This document shows positions 7,454 through 14,985 of a stretch of 64,000 nt of DNA, piece by piece (position 1 is the stretch's first letter; every line of letters begins with the position of its first letter). The translations under genes were made by a program, and so were the position numbers. This stretch comes from CAYQEC01 sp964416425. Lineage in GTDB: Bacteria > Actinomycetota > Acidimicrobiia > Spongiisociales > UBA5794. The DNA lies in contig CAYQEC010000006.1 of the NCBI GenBank assembly GCA_964416425.1, positions 1 through 64,000 on the forward strand, given 5' to 3'. Under the pieces are notes generated by a model. That model worked only from the letters and a program-made list of their open reading frames with translations. It made no database searches and was not told the origin of the DNA.

Positions 7454-8755
7454 TCAGGCGGTCGAGCCGGCGCCTCGCTCCTCGTCGTCCGTCATCGTTT
7501 CGTCGGCTGCGCCGGCCTCGTCGGGGGCCTCGCTCTCGTCAACAACCTCGGCCTTCTCCGGAACCGCGGCCTCTCCGGCCTCGTCACCGGCTTCGGCTTC
7601 CTCGGCCACCTCGGCAACCGCGGCCTCCTCTACTACCGCGGCCTCCTCGACCACCGCGGCCTCCTCGACCACCGCGGCCACCTCGGCGACCGTTTCGGGC
7701 GCAGGCTCGGCCGCCGCGGGCACGGCCGCTGCGGTGCCCGTCGCGGTGTCTTCGGCTCCGAGCCCTTCTTCGTCCTCGACGTCGAGGCCGAGGTCCTGGC
7801 TCTCGGAGCGGATGTCGACCTTGTAGCCGGTCAGCTTGGCGGCGAGGCGGGCGTTCTGGCCCTCCCGGCCGATCGCCAGCGAGAGCTGGTGGTCGGGCAC
7901 CACGACGGTGGCGATCTTCTCGTCCTCGTCGAGTCGGACCTCCTTGACCCGCGCCGGGCTCAGTGCCTCGGCGATGAAGGAGCGGGTGTCGTCCCGCCAT
8001 TCGACGATGTCGACCTTCTCGCCCCGCAGCTCGTTGACGACCTGGCGCACCCGGGAGCCGCGGGCGCCGACGCAGGCCCCTACCGGGTCGACGTTGGGGT
8101 CGTTGGAGGCCACCGCGATCTTGGTGCGGTGGCCCGGCTCGCGGGCGATGGCCCGGATCTCGACGTCGCCGTCGACCAGCTCGGGCACCTCCAGCTCGAA
8201 CAGCGAGCGAATGAACTCGGGATGGCTGCGGGACACCACGATCTGCGGGCCCTTGCCCTCGCCCCGTACCTCCAGGATGTAGGCCTTGACCCGATTGCCG
8301 CGCTCCAGCCTCTCGTAGGGGATGCGCTCCGACGACGGCATGATCGCCTCGGCGTTGCCGAGGTCGAGCAGGGCGTAGCGGTGGTCGGAGCTCTGCACGA
8401 TGCCGGTCACCAGGTCGCCCTCGCGGCCCTCGTAGAGGTCGAAGACCTGCTCCCGCTTGGCGTCACGCAGGCGCTGCATGATGACCTGCTTGGCGGTCTG
8501 GGCGGCGATGCGCCCGAAGTCTTCCGGGGTGTCCTCCCACTCCCGGACGACGTTACCGTCCTCGTCCAGCTCCTGGCCGTAGACGACGATCTCGCCGGTG
8601 TCGGCGTCGATGGTCACCCGGGCCTCCTCGGCGGCTCCGGGGGTGCGCTTGTAGGCGGACACGAGCGCGTTGGCGAGGGCGTCGAGGATGGTGTCGGCCG
8701 GTACCCCCTTCTCACGCTCCAGCAGTTCGAGAGCGTCAAGCAAGTTGTAGTCCAT
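7454..8755 (-). CDS. nusA: Transcription termination/antitermination factor NusA
   Basis: An RNA polymerase-associated factor for pausing and termination. The 433 residues show the N-terminal polymerase-binding domain (starting MDYNLLDALELL), an S1 domain (about 135-200, with VTGIVQSSDHRYALLDLG), and two KH domains (GACVGARGSRVRQVV, then GREGQNARLAAKLTGY). After the KH region comes an acidic Ala/Glu/Val tail of about 100 residues, partly built from an 18-nt DNA repeat (7616-7679, peptide unit EEAAVV). Acidic extensions on NusA occur in other lineages, but the repeat origin is notable. Start ATG with an AGAGGGA site. Confidence 0.96.
   Translation of the reverse strand: MDYNLLDALELLEREKGVPADTILDALANALVSAYKRTPGAAEEARVTIDADTGEIVVYGQELDEDGNVVREWEDTPEDFGRIAAQTAKQVIMQRLRDAKREQVFDLYEGREGDLVTGIVQSSDHRYALLDLGNAEAIMPSSERIPYERLERGNRVKAYILEVRGEGKGPQIVVSRSHPEFIRSLFELEVPELVDGDVEIRAIAREPGHRTKIAVASNDPNVDPVGACVGARGSRVRQVVNELRGEKVDIVEWRDDTRSFIAEALSPARVKEVRLDEDEKIATVVVPDHQLSLAIGREGQNARLAAKLTGYKVDIRSESQDLGLDVEDEEGLGAEDTATGTAAAVPAAAEPAPETVAEVAAVVEEAAVVEEAAVVEEAAVAEVAEEAEAGDEAGEAAVPEKAEVVDESEAPDEAGAADETMTDDEERGAGSTA
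7616..7679. repeat. 18-nt tandem repeat in the nusA tail
   Basis: ACCGCGGCCTCCTC-type units recur at 18-nt spacing (ACCGCGG at about 7617, 7635, 7653, 7671). They encode a six-residue Glu/Ala/Val repeat in the acidic C-terminus of NusA. The repeats stay in frame, so copy number can vary without breaking the protein. Confidence 0.8.
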
Positions 8756-8767
8756 CGTCGTCCCTCT

Positions 8768-9253
8768 CTATCGCCGCGTACCCGGCTTGGCGGTCTTCTC
8801 CCAGACGAACACCGTCCCGGCCGACGCGACGTCGTCGAAGGCGATGCGGCGCTCGCCGCCGTCGACCTCGATGCAGAAGCCGTCCTCGTCGACCTGCGAC
8901 AGCACCCCGCGGTGCTGGGAGGCGTCTTCCACCGGCTGGCGAGTCTTCACTCGGATCTCTCTTCCCAACGACTTCTCGAAGTGACGGGGCCGGCGGAGCT
9001 TGCGCTCCAGCCCCGGCGAGGTGACCTCAAGCGTGTAGGGACCGATCACGGGGTCTTCGGCGTCGAGCAGGCGGCTCACCCCCCGCGACAGGGCTGCGAC
9101 GTGGTCGACGTCGATCGGCTCGGCGGCGTCGACCGTCACCCGCACGAGGGTGCCGGGGCCGCTGCCGACGACCTCGACGTCGTCGAGCTCGATCCCCTCG
9201 GCCGCGACATACGGCTCGACCACGCCCCACAGGCGCTCCTCGGTGCCGGTCAC
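8768..9253 (-). CDS. rimP: Ribosome maturation factor RimP
   Basis: Needed for assembly of the 30S subunit. The 161-residue form begins at the GTG of 9251-9253, preceded by GGAGGAG, and matches the usual RimP length of about 150-165. Family features include an N-terminal region with VRVTVD and the conserved YTLEVTSPGLERKLRRPRHF near the middle. The frame stays open to 9412, but that stretch lies over a promoter and hairpin and is not RimP-like, so the short start is chosen. A second GTG at 9257-9259 is a weak alternative. Leads the rimP-nusA-infB operon. Confidence 0.93.
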   Translation of the reverse strand: MTGTEERLWGVVEPYVAAEGIELDDVEVVGSGPGTLVRVTVDAAEPIDVDHVAALSRGVSRLLDAEDPVIGPYTLEVTSPGLERKLRRPRHFEKSLGREIRVKTRQPVEDASQHRGVLSQVDEDGFCIEVDGGERRIAFDDVASAGTVFVWEKTAKPGTRR

Positions 9254-9285
9254 GACCACTCCTCCTCCGGGTCCCTTCACAGAAC

Positions 9286-9307
9286 GAGGCGGGCCCAGGC
9301 CCACCTC
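9286..9307 (-). promoter_or_regulatory. Hairpin in the rimP leader
   Basis: GAGGCGGGCC, loop CA, GGCCCACCTC forms a 10-bp stem with one G-U type mismatch between the -10 box at 9333-9338 and the rimP start. No T-run follows, so it is not a standard terminator. It may be a leader structure controlling the rimP-nusA-infB operon; that role is inference. Confidence 0.4.
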
Positions 9308-9332
9308 GAGCACGATCTCCGTTCGGGAAAGG

Positions 9333-9338
9333 AGTATA
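9333..9338 (-). promoter_or_regulatory. Putative -10 box (TATACT) for the rimP operon
   Basis: TATACT on the minus strand, about 80 nt before the rimP start and downstream of the proS stop, is the best -10 element in the 178-nt gap. No recognisable -35 hexamer is seen. Confidence 0.45.
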
Positions 9339-9431
9339 GCAGCCGGGCCTTTCTCCCGATCCCTCCCCGGAACGGGCGCGGCAGCGTCTCCGGAGCGGCC
9401 GTCTCCAGACACTGGGAGGCGGCGGGCCGCC

Positions 9432-11144
9432 TCAGGTGCGGGCGGCCTGCACCTCGGCCACGACGATGGCGGCGGCGTCCCCGGTGGGCACGGTCCGGGT
9501 CTCCCCGCTGCGCCGCTCGGTCAGCTCCACCGTCCCGGCGGCGAGACCGCGGGGCCCGACGGTGATCCGGTACGGGATGCCGATCAGCTCGGCGTCGTTG
9601 AACTTCACCCCGGGACGCTCGTCACGGTCGTCGATGACGACGTCGATCCCCGCCTCCCCCAGCTCCCGGTAGAGGGCCTCCCCCGCCTCCATCGAGGCGT
9701 CGTCGTCGACCTTGACCACGGTGACGACGACCTCGTAGGGGGCCACCGCCACCGGCCACACGATGCCCTTGTCGTCGAAGTGGGTCTCGACGACGGCGGC
9801 CAAATTGCGCTCCACGCCGATGCCGTAGGACCCCATCACGATGGGGCGGCTCGCCCCGTGCTCGTCGAGCACCGTGGCGCCGAGCGGCTCGGAGTACTTG
9901 GTGCCGAGCTTGAAGATGTGCCCGGCCTCGATGGCGCGGAACACCTCGAGCGGCTCCCCGCAGGTGACGCACGGCTCACCGGCGCCGACCTCACGCAGGT
10001 CGAGCCAGCGGTCGACCCGCAGGTCGCGCTCGACATCGACGCCGCGGAGGTGGAAATCGTCCTCGTTGGCGCCCGTCGTCATGTTGCGACGGCCCTGCAG
10101 CCCGGTGTCGGCGACGATCGGCACCCCCTCGACCCCGACCGCACCCAGGCTCCCCGGGTCGGCGCCGAGCAGCTCCCGCACCTCGTCGGGATGGGCGGGG
10201 CGCAGCTCGACCGCCCCGGTGCCGTCCTGCAGCTTCTGCTCCTGGAGGGCGTGGTCGCCCCGCAGCAGCACCAAGGTGGGGGCACCGTCGAGCACGTACA
10301 CCAGGGTCTTGATCTGGCGGTCGGCGGCCGCCCCGCCCTCGAAGTGCACGAGGTCGTCGATGGTGCGCACCCCCGGGGTGGGGAACTTCTCGGGGGCGGC
10401 GAGCCCCGGCCCGTCGTCGGCGGGCGCCAGGGCGGAGACGGCCCGCTCCACGTTGGCGGCGTAGCCACACTGCGGCGAGTACACCACCAGGTCCTCGCCG
10501 GCCGCCGCCGCCACCATGAACTCGATCGAGCCGCTGCCTCCCATCGACCCGGAGGAGGCCTCCACCGGCACCGCATCCAGCCCGAGGCGGCGGAAGATCG
10601 CCTGGTAGGCCTGGTGGTGGAGGGCGAAGGAGCGATCGAGCCCGTCCCGGTCGATGTCGAAGCTGTAGGAGTCCTTCATGGTGAACTCCCGTACCCGCAG
10701 CAGGCCGGACTTGGGGCGGGGTTCGTCCCGGAACTTGGTTTGGAGCTGGTACCAGATCTGCGGGAGCTGCCGGTAGGAGGTCAGCTCGAGGGCGAGTGTG
10801 GTGAAGATCTCCTCGTGGGTCATGCCGAGACCGAGTTCGGCCCCCTTGCGGTCCTTGATGCGGAACATCTCGTCCCCCATCACCTCCCACCGGCCGCTCT
10901 TCTTCCAGATCTCGCTGGGGTGGATCGCCGGCAGCAGGAACTGCTGGCCACCGATGGCGTCCATCTCCTCGCGGATGATGCGCCGGATCTTGTCCTGCAC
11001 CCGGAACGCCGCCGGCAGCAGCGAATAGACGCCGGCCATGAGCTGGCGGATGAACCCGGCCCGGATCAGGAGCCGGTGGCTGGCGGCCTCGGCGTCGGCC
11101 GGGTCGTCGCGCAGGGTGGGGATGAAGGCTTGGGACCAGCGCAC
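9432..11144 (-). CDS. proS: Prolyl-tRNA synthetase, bacterial type
   Basis: A class II synthetase charging tRNA-Pro. The 570 residues match the bacterial type with a YbaK-like editing insertion in the middle (about 225-390). Seen are RWSQAFIPTLRDDPADAE at the N-terminus, motif 2 around RDEPRPKSGLLRVREF, and GSYGIGVERNLAAVVE near the C-terminal catalytic part, before the anticodon-binding domain. The start at GTG 11142-11144 is preferred over GTG 11148-11150: GTGGAG lies five bases before it and the resulting N-terminus matches the family. It has its own upstream -10 box (11175-11180) and lies between ispG and rimP. Confidence 0.96.
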   Translation of the reverse strand: MRWSQAFIPTLRDDPADAEAASHRLLIRAGFIRQLMAGVYSLLPAAFRVQDKIRRIIREEMDAIGGQQFLLPAIHPSEIWKKSGRWEVMGDEMFRIKDRKGAELGLGMTHEEIFTTLALELTSYRQLPQIWYQLQTKFRDEPRPKSGLLRVREFTMKDSYSFDIDRDGLDRSFALHHQAYQAIFRRLGLDAVPVEASSGSMGGSGSIEFMVAAAAGEDLVVYSPQCGYAANVERAVSALAPADDGPGLAAPEKFPTPGVRTIDDLVHFEGGAAADRQIKTLVYVLDGAPTLVLLRGDHALQEQKLQDGTGAVELRPAHPDEVRELLGADPGSLGAVGVEGVPIVADTGLQGRRNMTTGANEDDFHLRGVDVERDLRVDRWLDLREVGAGEPCVTCGEPLEVFRAIEAGHIFKLGTKYSEPLGATVLDEHGASRPIVMGSYGIGVERNLAAVVETHFDDKGIVWPVAVAPYEVVVTVVKVDDDASMEAGEALYRELGEAGIDVVIDDRDERPGVKFNDAELIGIPYRITVGPRGLAAGTVELTERRSGETRTVPTGDAAAIVVAEVQAART

Positions 11145-11174
11145 GATCACTCCACGGTCGGTTCGTGGCGCCGG

Positions 11175-11180
11175 AGTCTA
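11175..11180 (-). promoter_or_regulatory. Putative -10 box (TAGACT) for proS
   Basis: TAGACT on the minus strand, 30 nt before the preferred proS GTG, in the 76-nt gap after ispG. A GTGGAG ribosome site follows. No clear -35. Confidence 0.45.
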
Positions 11181-11226
11181 TCGCCCCGCCCCGTCCGGCC
11201 CGATTCAGGCCGCGCCGGGCCTCGAC

Positions 11227-12447
11227 TCACGCCCCGTCGTCGCCTCCGGCGACTTCGGCCACCGCGGCCCGGCGCGCCGCGGCCCGGTTGGCGTCGCCCT
11301 GGACCCCGAGCAGCTCGATACGCTGTGATTCGGCGAGGTCGGCGGCGGTGACGTCGGCGGCGGCCAGCCGGGCTTCGACCCCTTCGGCCACCAGGCGGCG
11401 GGCCTCGTCGACGAGGGCCTCGACCATGTCCTCCTCGGCCACCACCCGCACCACCTGGCCCTTGACGAAGAGGTGGCCCCGCCCCCGCCCGGCGGCGATC
11501 CCGAGGTCGGCCTCGCGAGCTTCGCCGGGCCCGTTGACGACGCAACCCATCACCGCCACCTGCACCGGCAGGTTCTCGGCTTCGAGGGCGGCGCTCGCCC
11601 GGGCGGCGACGTCGATGACGTCCACCTCGGCCCGCCCGCAAGAGGGACAGGCGATGAGGTCGAGGCCCTTGCGCTCCCGCAGGCCGAGGTATTCGAGCAG
11701 CTTGCGGCCCGCCTTCGCCTCCTCCACCGGGTCGGCCGTGAGCGAGAACCGGATGGTGTCGCCGATCCCCTCCAGCAGCAGGGTCGAGATGCCGGCCACC
11801 GACTTGATGAGGCCGCCCGGAGGCGGGCCGGCCTCGGTGACGCCGAGGTGGAGCGGGTAGTCGATCCGCTCCGAGAGCAACCGGTAGGCCTCCACCATGG
11901 AGGGCACGTGGGAGTGTTTGACCGAGATCTTGATGTCCTCGAACCCGACCTCCTCCAGCAGCCGGATCTCCGCCAACCCCGAGGCGACGAGGGCCTCCGG
12001 GACCGGGGCGCCGTATTCGGCGAGCAGGTCCTTGTCGAGCGAGCCGGCGTTGACGCCGACCCGGATCGGGACCCCGGCGGCGGCGGCGGCCCGGGCCACC
12101 GTCTTGATGTGCTCGGGTTTGCGGATGTTGCCCGGGTTGAGGCGCAGCCCGGCGACGCCGGCTTCGAGGGCGGCGAGGGCGAGGCGGTACTGGAAGTGGA
12201 TGTCGGCGATGATTGGCACCGGGGAGCGGGGCACGATCTCGGCGAGACCCTGGGCGGCCTCGGCGTCGTTGCAGGTGATGCGAACGATGTCGGCCCCGGC
12301 GCCTTTGAGGGCGTAGACCTGGGCCAGGGTGGCGTCGACGTCGGCCGTCTTGGTGGTCGTCATCGACTGCACCGAGACGGGGGCGTCCCCGCCGACCGGG
12401 ACGTCGCCCACCATGATCCTGCGGGTGGGGCGCCGGGTGATGCTCAT
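11227..12447 (-). CDS. ispG: 4-hydroxy-3-methylbut-2-enyl diphosphate synthase (flavodoxin/ferredoxin)
   Basis: The 4Fe-4S enzyme of the penultimate step of the MEP isoprenoid pathway. The 406-residue protein shows the TIM-barrel start VQSMTTTKTADVDAT, then LRLNPGN in the barrel, and cluster cysteines in LIACPSCGRAE and GCVVNGPGEA toward the C-terminus. Upstream open frame was rejected: the ATG at 12445-12447 has a TAGCAT -10 box only 7 nt before it, suggesting a leaderless message. It is grouped with dxr and rseP, so two MEP-pathway genes are neighbours here. Confidence 0.97.
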   Translation of the reverse strand: MSITRRPTRRIMVGDVPVGGDAPVSVQSMTTTKTADVDATLAQVYALKGAGADIVRITCNDAEAAQGLAEIVPRSPVPIIADIHFQYRLALAALEAGVAGLRLNPGNIRKPEHIKTVARAAAAAGVPIRVGVNAGSLDKDLLAEYGAPVPEALVASGLAEIRLLEEVGFEDIKISVKHSHVPSMVEAYRLLSERIDYPLHLGVTEAGPPPGGLIKSVAGISTLLLEGIGDTIRFSLTADPVEEAKAGRKLLEYLGLRERKGLDLIACPSCGRAEVDVIDVAARASAALEAENLPVQVAVMGCVVNGPGEAREADLGIAAGRGRGHLFVKGQVVRVVAEEDMVEALVDEARRLVAEGVEARLAAADVTAADLAESQRIELLGVQGDANRAAARRAAVAEVAGGDDGA

Positions 12448-12454
12448 GGGGTCA

Positions 12455-12460
12455 ATGCTA
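12455..12460 (-). promoter_or_regulatory. Putative leaderless promoter -10 (TAGCAT) of ispG
   Basis: TAGCAT on the minus strand is followed by 7 nt and then the ispG ATG, with no ribosome-binding site between. The expected transcription start is at or next to the ATG. Confidence 0.55.
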
Positions 12461-12494
12461 AGCGGGACCGCGCCGCTCGGGGCACGGCCGGACC

Positions 12495-13769
12495 TCAGCC
12501 GGGGAGCTGGATCGGGTCGACGATGTCGAAGTAGAGGCCGAGCAAGCCGAGCATGATGATGAAGACGAACACCGCCGCCGCCACCGGCAGCAGCTTGCGC
12601 ACGTCGGCGGCCCGCCCTCGGATCCGCTCGTAGAGCGCCACCGCGAAGTGGCCCCCGTCGAGTGGGAACAGCGGCACCAGGTTGAGGACGCCGACGAAGA
12701 CGTTGACGAAACCGAGTAGGAACAGGGCATCCTGGACCGGGCCGGCGATGCGCACCAGCCCGACGACGCTGACGGGGCGGACCTGGCTGACGTCGCCGGT
12801 CCCCCTCCCGAAGGCCTGCCCCACGATCGAGTTGAAGTTGGAGACCATGCCCCACAGCCCCTGCACCGCGTACACCGACGTCTCCCCGATCGTCGCCCCC
12901 GCCTGCGGCACCGCCGCCAGCAGCCCGTAGTGGTGCTCGACGACGACGGGGCTCACCCCGAGGTACCCGATCGACCCGCTGCCGTCGGCGGGGATGGTGG
13001 CGAGGGTGGCCTGGAGGGTCTGTTCCCGGTCGGCCTGGTCCACGACGATGTTCACCGTCCGCCCGGGGCGATCCTGGGCGAGCTCGACGAAGCGGTCCCA
13101 GGTGTCGATGTGGACCCCGTCGAGCGAGACGAGCACGTCCCCGGCCTGGAGACCGGCGAGCAGGGCGGGAGTGGGAACGACCAGGTCGGTGGTGGTGAGG
13201 GTGACGAGGAACCCGGCGCGCTCCACCTCCACCTCTGTCGTGGCGTCGGGGGCTTTGGTGGTAACGGGGTCGACCTCACGGAGTGGCACCCCGTCGACGC
13301 GCACCACCACGTCGTCGGCTTGGAGGTCGAGGGGGATCTCGTCGGCCGGGTCGGCGGTCGAGGTCACCAGGACGTCGCCCACCTCCCGCACCTCGGTGCT
13401 GCGCTCGTAGGTGCCGTAGGCGAGGGTGACGATGTAGAAGAGGATGAACGCCACCACGAAGTGGCTGGCGATGCCGGCCAGCACCACGATCGACTTCTGC
13501 CAGAAGGGCTTCTGGCGGTAGGTGCGGTACTCCTCGGCGGGATCCACCTCCTCGAGGGGGTTCATGCCGACGATGCGCACGTAGCCGCCGAGCGGGATCG
13601 CCTTGATGCCGTACTCGGTCTCGCCGCGCCGGGTGGACCAGAGGCGGGGCCCGAACCCGAAGAAGGCCTCGGTGGCCTTCATGCCGAAGTACTTGGCCGC
13701 CACGAAGTGGCCGCCCTCGTGGATGACGACCATCAGGATGAAGCCGACGATGATGATGGCGGGTCCCAT
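12495..13769 (-). CDS. rseP: Site-2 membrane zinc metalloprotease (RseP/M50B)
   Basis: An intramembrane protease that trims membrane proteins such as anti-sigma factors. The 424 residues carry VVIHEGGH in the first membrane segment (HExxH zinc site), a hydrophobic stretch after residue 85, one clear PDZ-like region (about 185-260, LLAGLQAGDVLVSLDG), and FPLDGGH in a later membrane segment (the LDG motif supplying the third zinc ligand). At least four hydrophobic helices are visible. Start ATG with GGGAGGT upstream. It lies between dxr and ispG, the usual actinobacterial order dxr-rseP-ispG. Confidence 0.95.
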   Translation of the reverse strand: MGPAIIIVGFILMVVIHEGGHFVAAKYFGMKATEAFFGFGPRLWSTRRGETEYGIKAIPLGGYVRIVGMNPLEEVDPAEEYRTYRQKPFWQKSIVVLAGIASHFVVAFILFYIVTLAYGTYERSTEVREVGDVLVTSTADPADEIPLDLQADDVVVRVDGVPLREVDPVTTKAPDATTEVEVERAGFLVTLTTTDLVVPTPALLAGLQAGDVLVSLDGVHIDTWDRFVELAQDRPGRTVNIVVDQADREQTLQATLATIPADGSGSIGYLGVSPVVVEHHYGLLAAVPQAGATIGETSVYAVQGLWGMVSNFNSIVGQAFGRGTGDVSQVRPVSVVGLVRIAGPVQDALFLLGFVNVFVGVLNLVPLFPLDGGHFAVALYERIRGRAADVRKLLPVAAAVFVFIIMLGLLGLYFDIVDPIQLPG

Positions 13770-13824
13770 GTACCTCCCCGGGCGGCAGACACGCTACCCG
13801 CCGGGTCACGTTACCGAGTTCGGC

Positions 13825-14985
13825 TCATCCCGCCGACTCGACCAGCCCGGCCGCCACCACCCGGGCCTCGGCGTCCACCGCGAGGGCGGCGGCCACGGTG
13901 GTGACCGGGTGGGGGGCGACGGCCTCGAGGGTGGCCGCCACCACCGTGGCGATGGCGGGGAAGCGGATCCGGCCGGCAAGGAAGGCGGCGACCGCCACCT
14001 CGTCGGCGGCGTTGAGGACGGCGGGCGCCGAGCCGCCCTGCTTCCCGGCGGTGTACCCGAGCCGGAGGCAGGGGAAGGCGTCGTGGTCGGGCGCCTCGAA
14101 GCTGAGCGGCCTCCGGGTGAGGTCGAAGCCGGTGGCGGGAGCGGCGACCCGGTCCGGGTAGGTGATGGCGTACTGGATGGGGAGCCGCATGTCGGGCTCT
14201 CCGAGCTGGGCCTTGACGCTGCCGTCGGCGAACTCCACCAGGGAGTGCACGATGCTCTGGGGATGGACGACAACGTCGATGTGGTCGTAGTCGACCCCGT
14301 AGAGGTGATGGGCCTCGATCACCTCGAACGCCTTGTTCATGAGGGTGGCGGAATCGACCGTGATCCGGGGCCCCATGCTCCAGGTGGGGTGCGCCAGCGC
14401 CTCGGCGACGGTGACATGCGCGAGGTCGGCGGCGTCGCGGCCCCGGAACGGGCCCCCGGAGGCGGTGAGGATGAGGCGGCGCACCGCCCCCACCGGTTCC
14501 CCCACCAGGCACTGCCACAGTGCCGAGTGCTCGCTGTCGACCGGGATCACCTCGCCTCCGCCGTACTCGGCGGCAGCGGTGACCACCGGCCCGCCGACCA
14601 CCAGGCTCTCCTTGTTGGCGAGGGCGACCCGGTTGCCTGCTTCGAGGGCGGCCACGGTGGGAGCGAGCCCGGCGGCGCCGACCACACCGTTGACGACGAT
14701 GCTGCCGGGGCGGGCCGCCAGGGCGTCGAGGGCCTCCGGGCCGAAGGAGACCCGGTCCCCGAGGCGGTCCCGGCACCGCTCCCGGCCGGCGTCGTCGGGG
14801 TTGGCGATGACGACGGCGGCGGCGGGATGGGCGGCGGCGGTCTCGAGGATTCGGTCGGAGCAGCTCCCGGCGGCGATGCCGGCGACCGGCAGCTCCAGCC
14901 GGGCGGCCACCTCCAGTGCCTGGGCTCCGATCGACCCGGTGGCGCCGAGGACGACGAGCGGCTTCAGGTGAGCAGCCCCATCCAC
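13825..14985 (-). CDS. dxr: 1-deoxy-D-xylulose 5-phosphate reductoisomerase
   Basis: Converts DXP to MEP with NADPH. The 386 residues show the nucleotide-binding start LVVLGATGSIGAQALEV, ALANKESLVVGG, the metal/substrate region PVDSEHSALWQCL, and TASGGPFR, all at usual positions. Length is normal. The start is taken as the GTG at 14983-14985, which overlaps the end of cdsA by 22 nt. An in-frame CTG just downstream would give the more usual LKPLVVLGATG start, so the first few residues are uncertain. Confidence 0.96.
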   Translation of the reverse strand: MDGAAHLKPLVVLGATGSIGAQALEVAARLELPVAGIAAGSCSDRILETAAAHPAAAVVIANPDDAGRERCRDRLGDRVSFGPEALDALAARPGSIVVNGVVGAAGLAPTVAALEAGNRVALANKESLVVGGPVVTAAAEYGGGEVIPVDSEHSALWQCLVGEPVGAVRRLILTASGGPFRGRDAADLAHVTVAEALAHPTWSMGPRITVDSATLMNKAFEVIEAHHLYGVDYDHIDVVVHPQSIVHSLVEFADGSVKAQLGEPDMRLPIQYAITYPDRVAAPATGFDLTRRPLSFEAPDHDAFPCLRLGYTAGKQGGSAPAVLNAADEVAVAAFLAGRIRFPAIATVVAATLEAVAPHPVTTVAAALAVDAEARVVAAGLVESAG

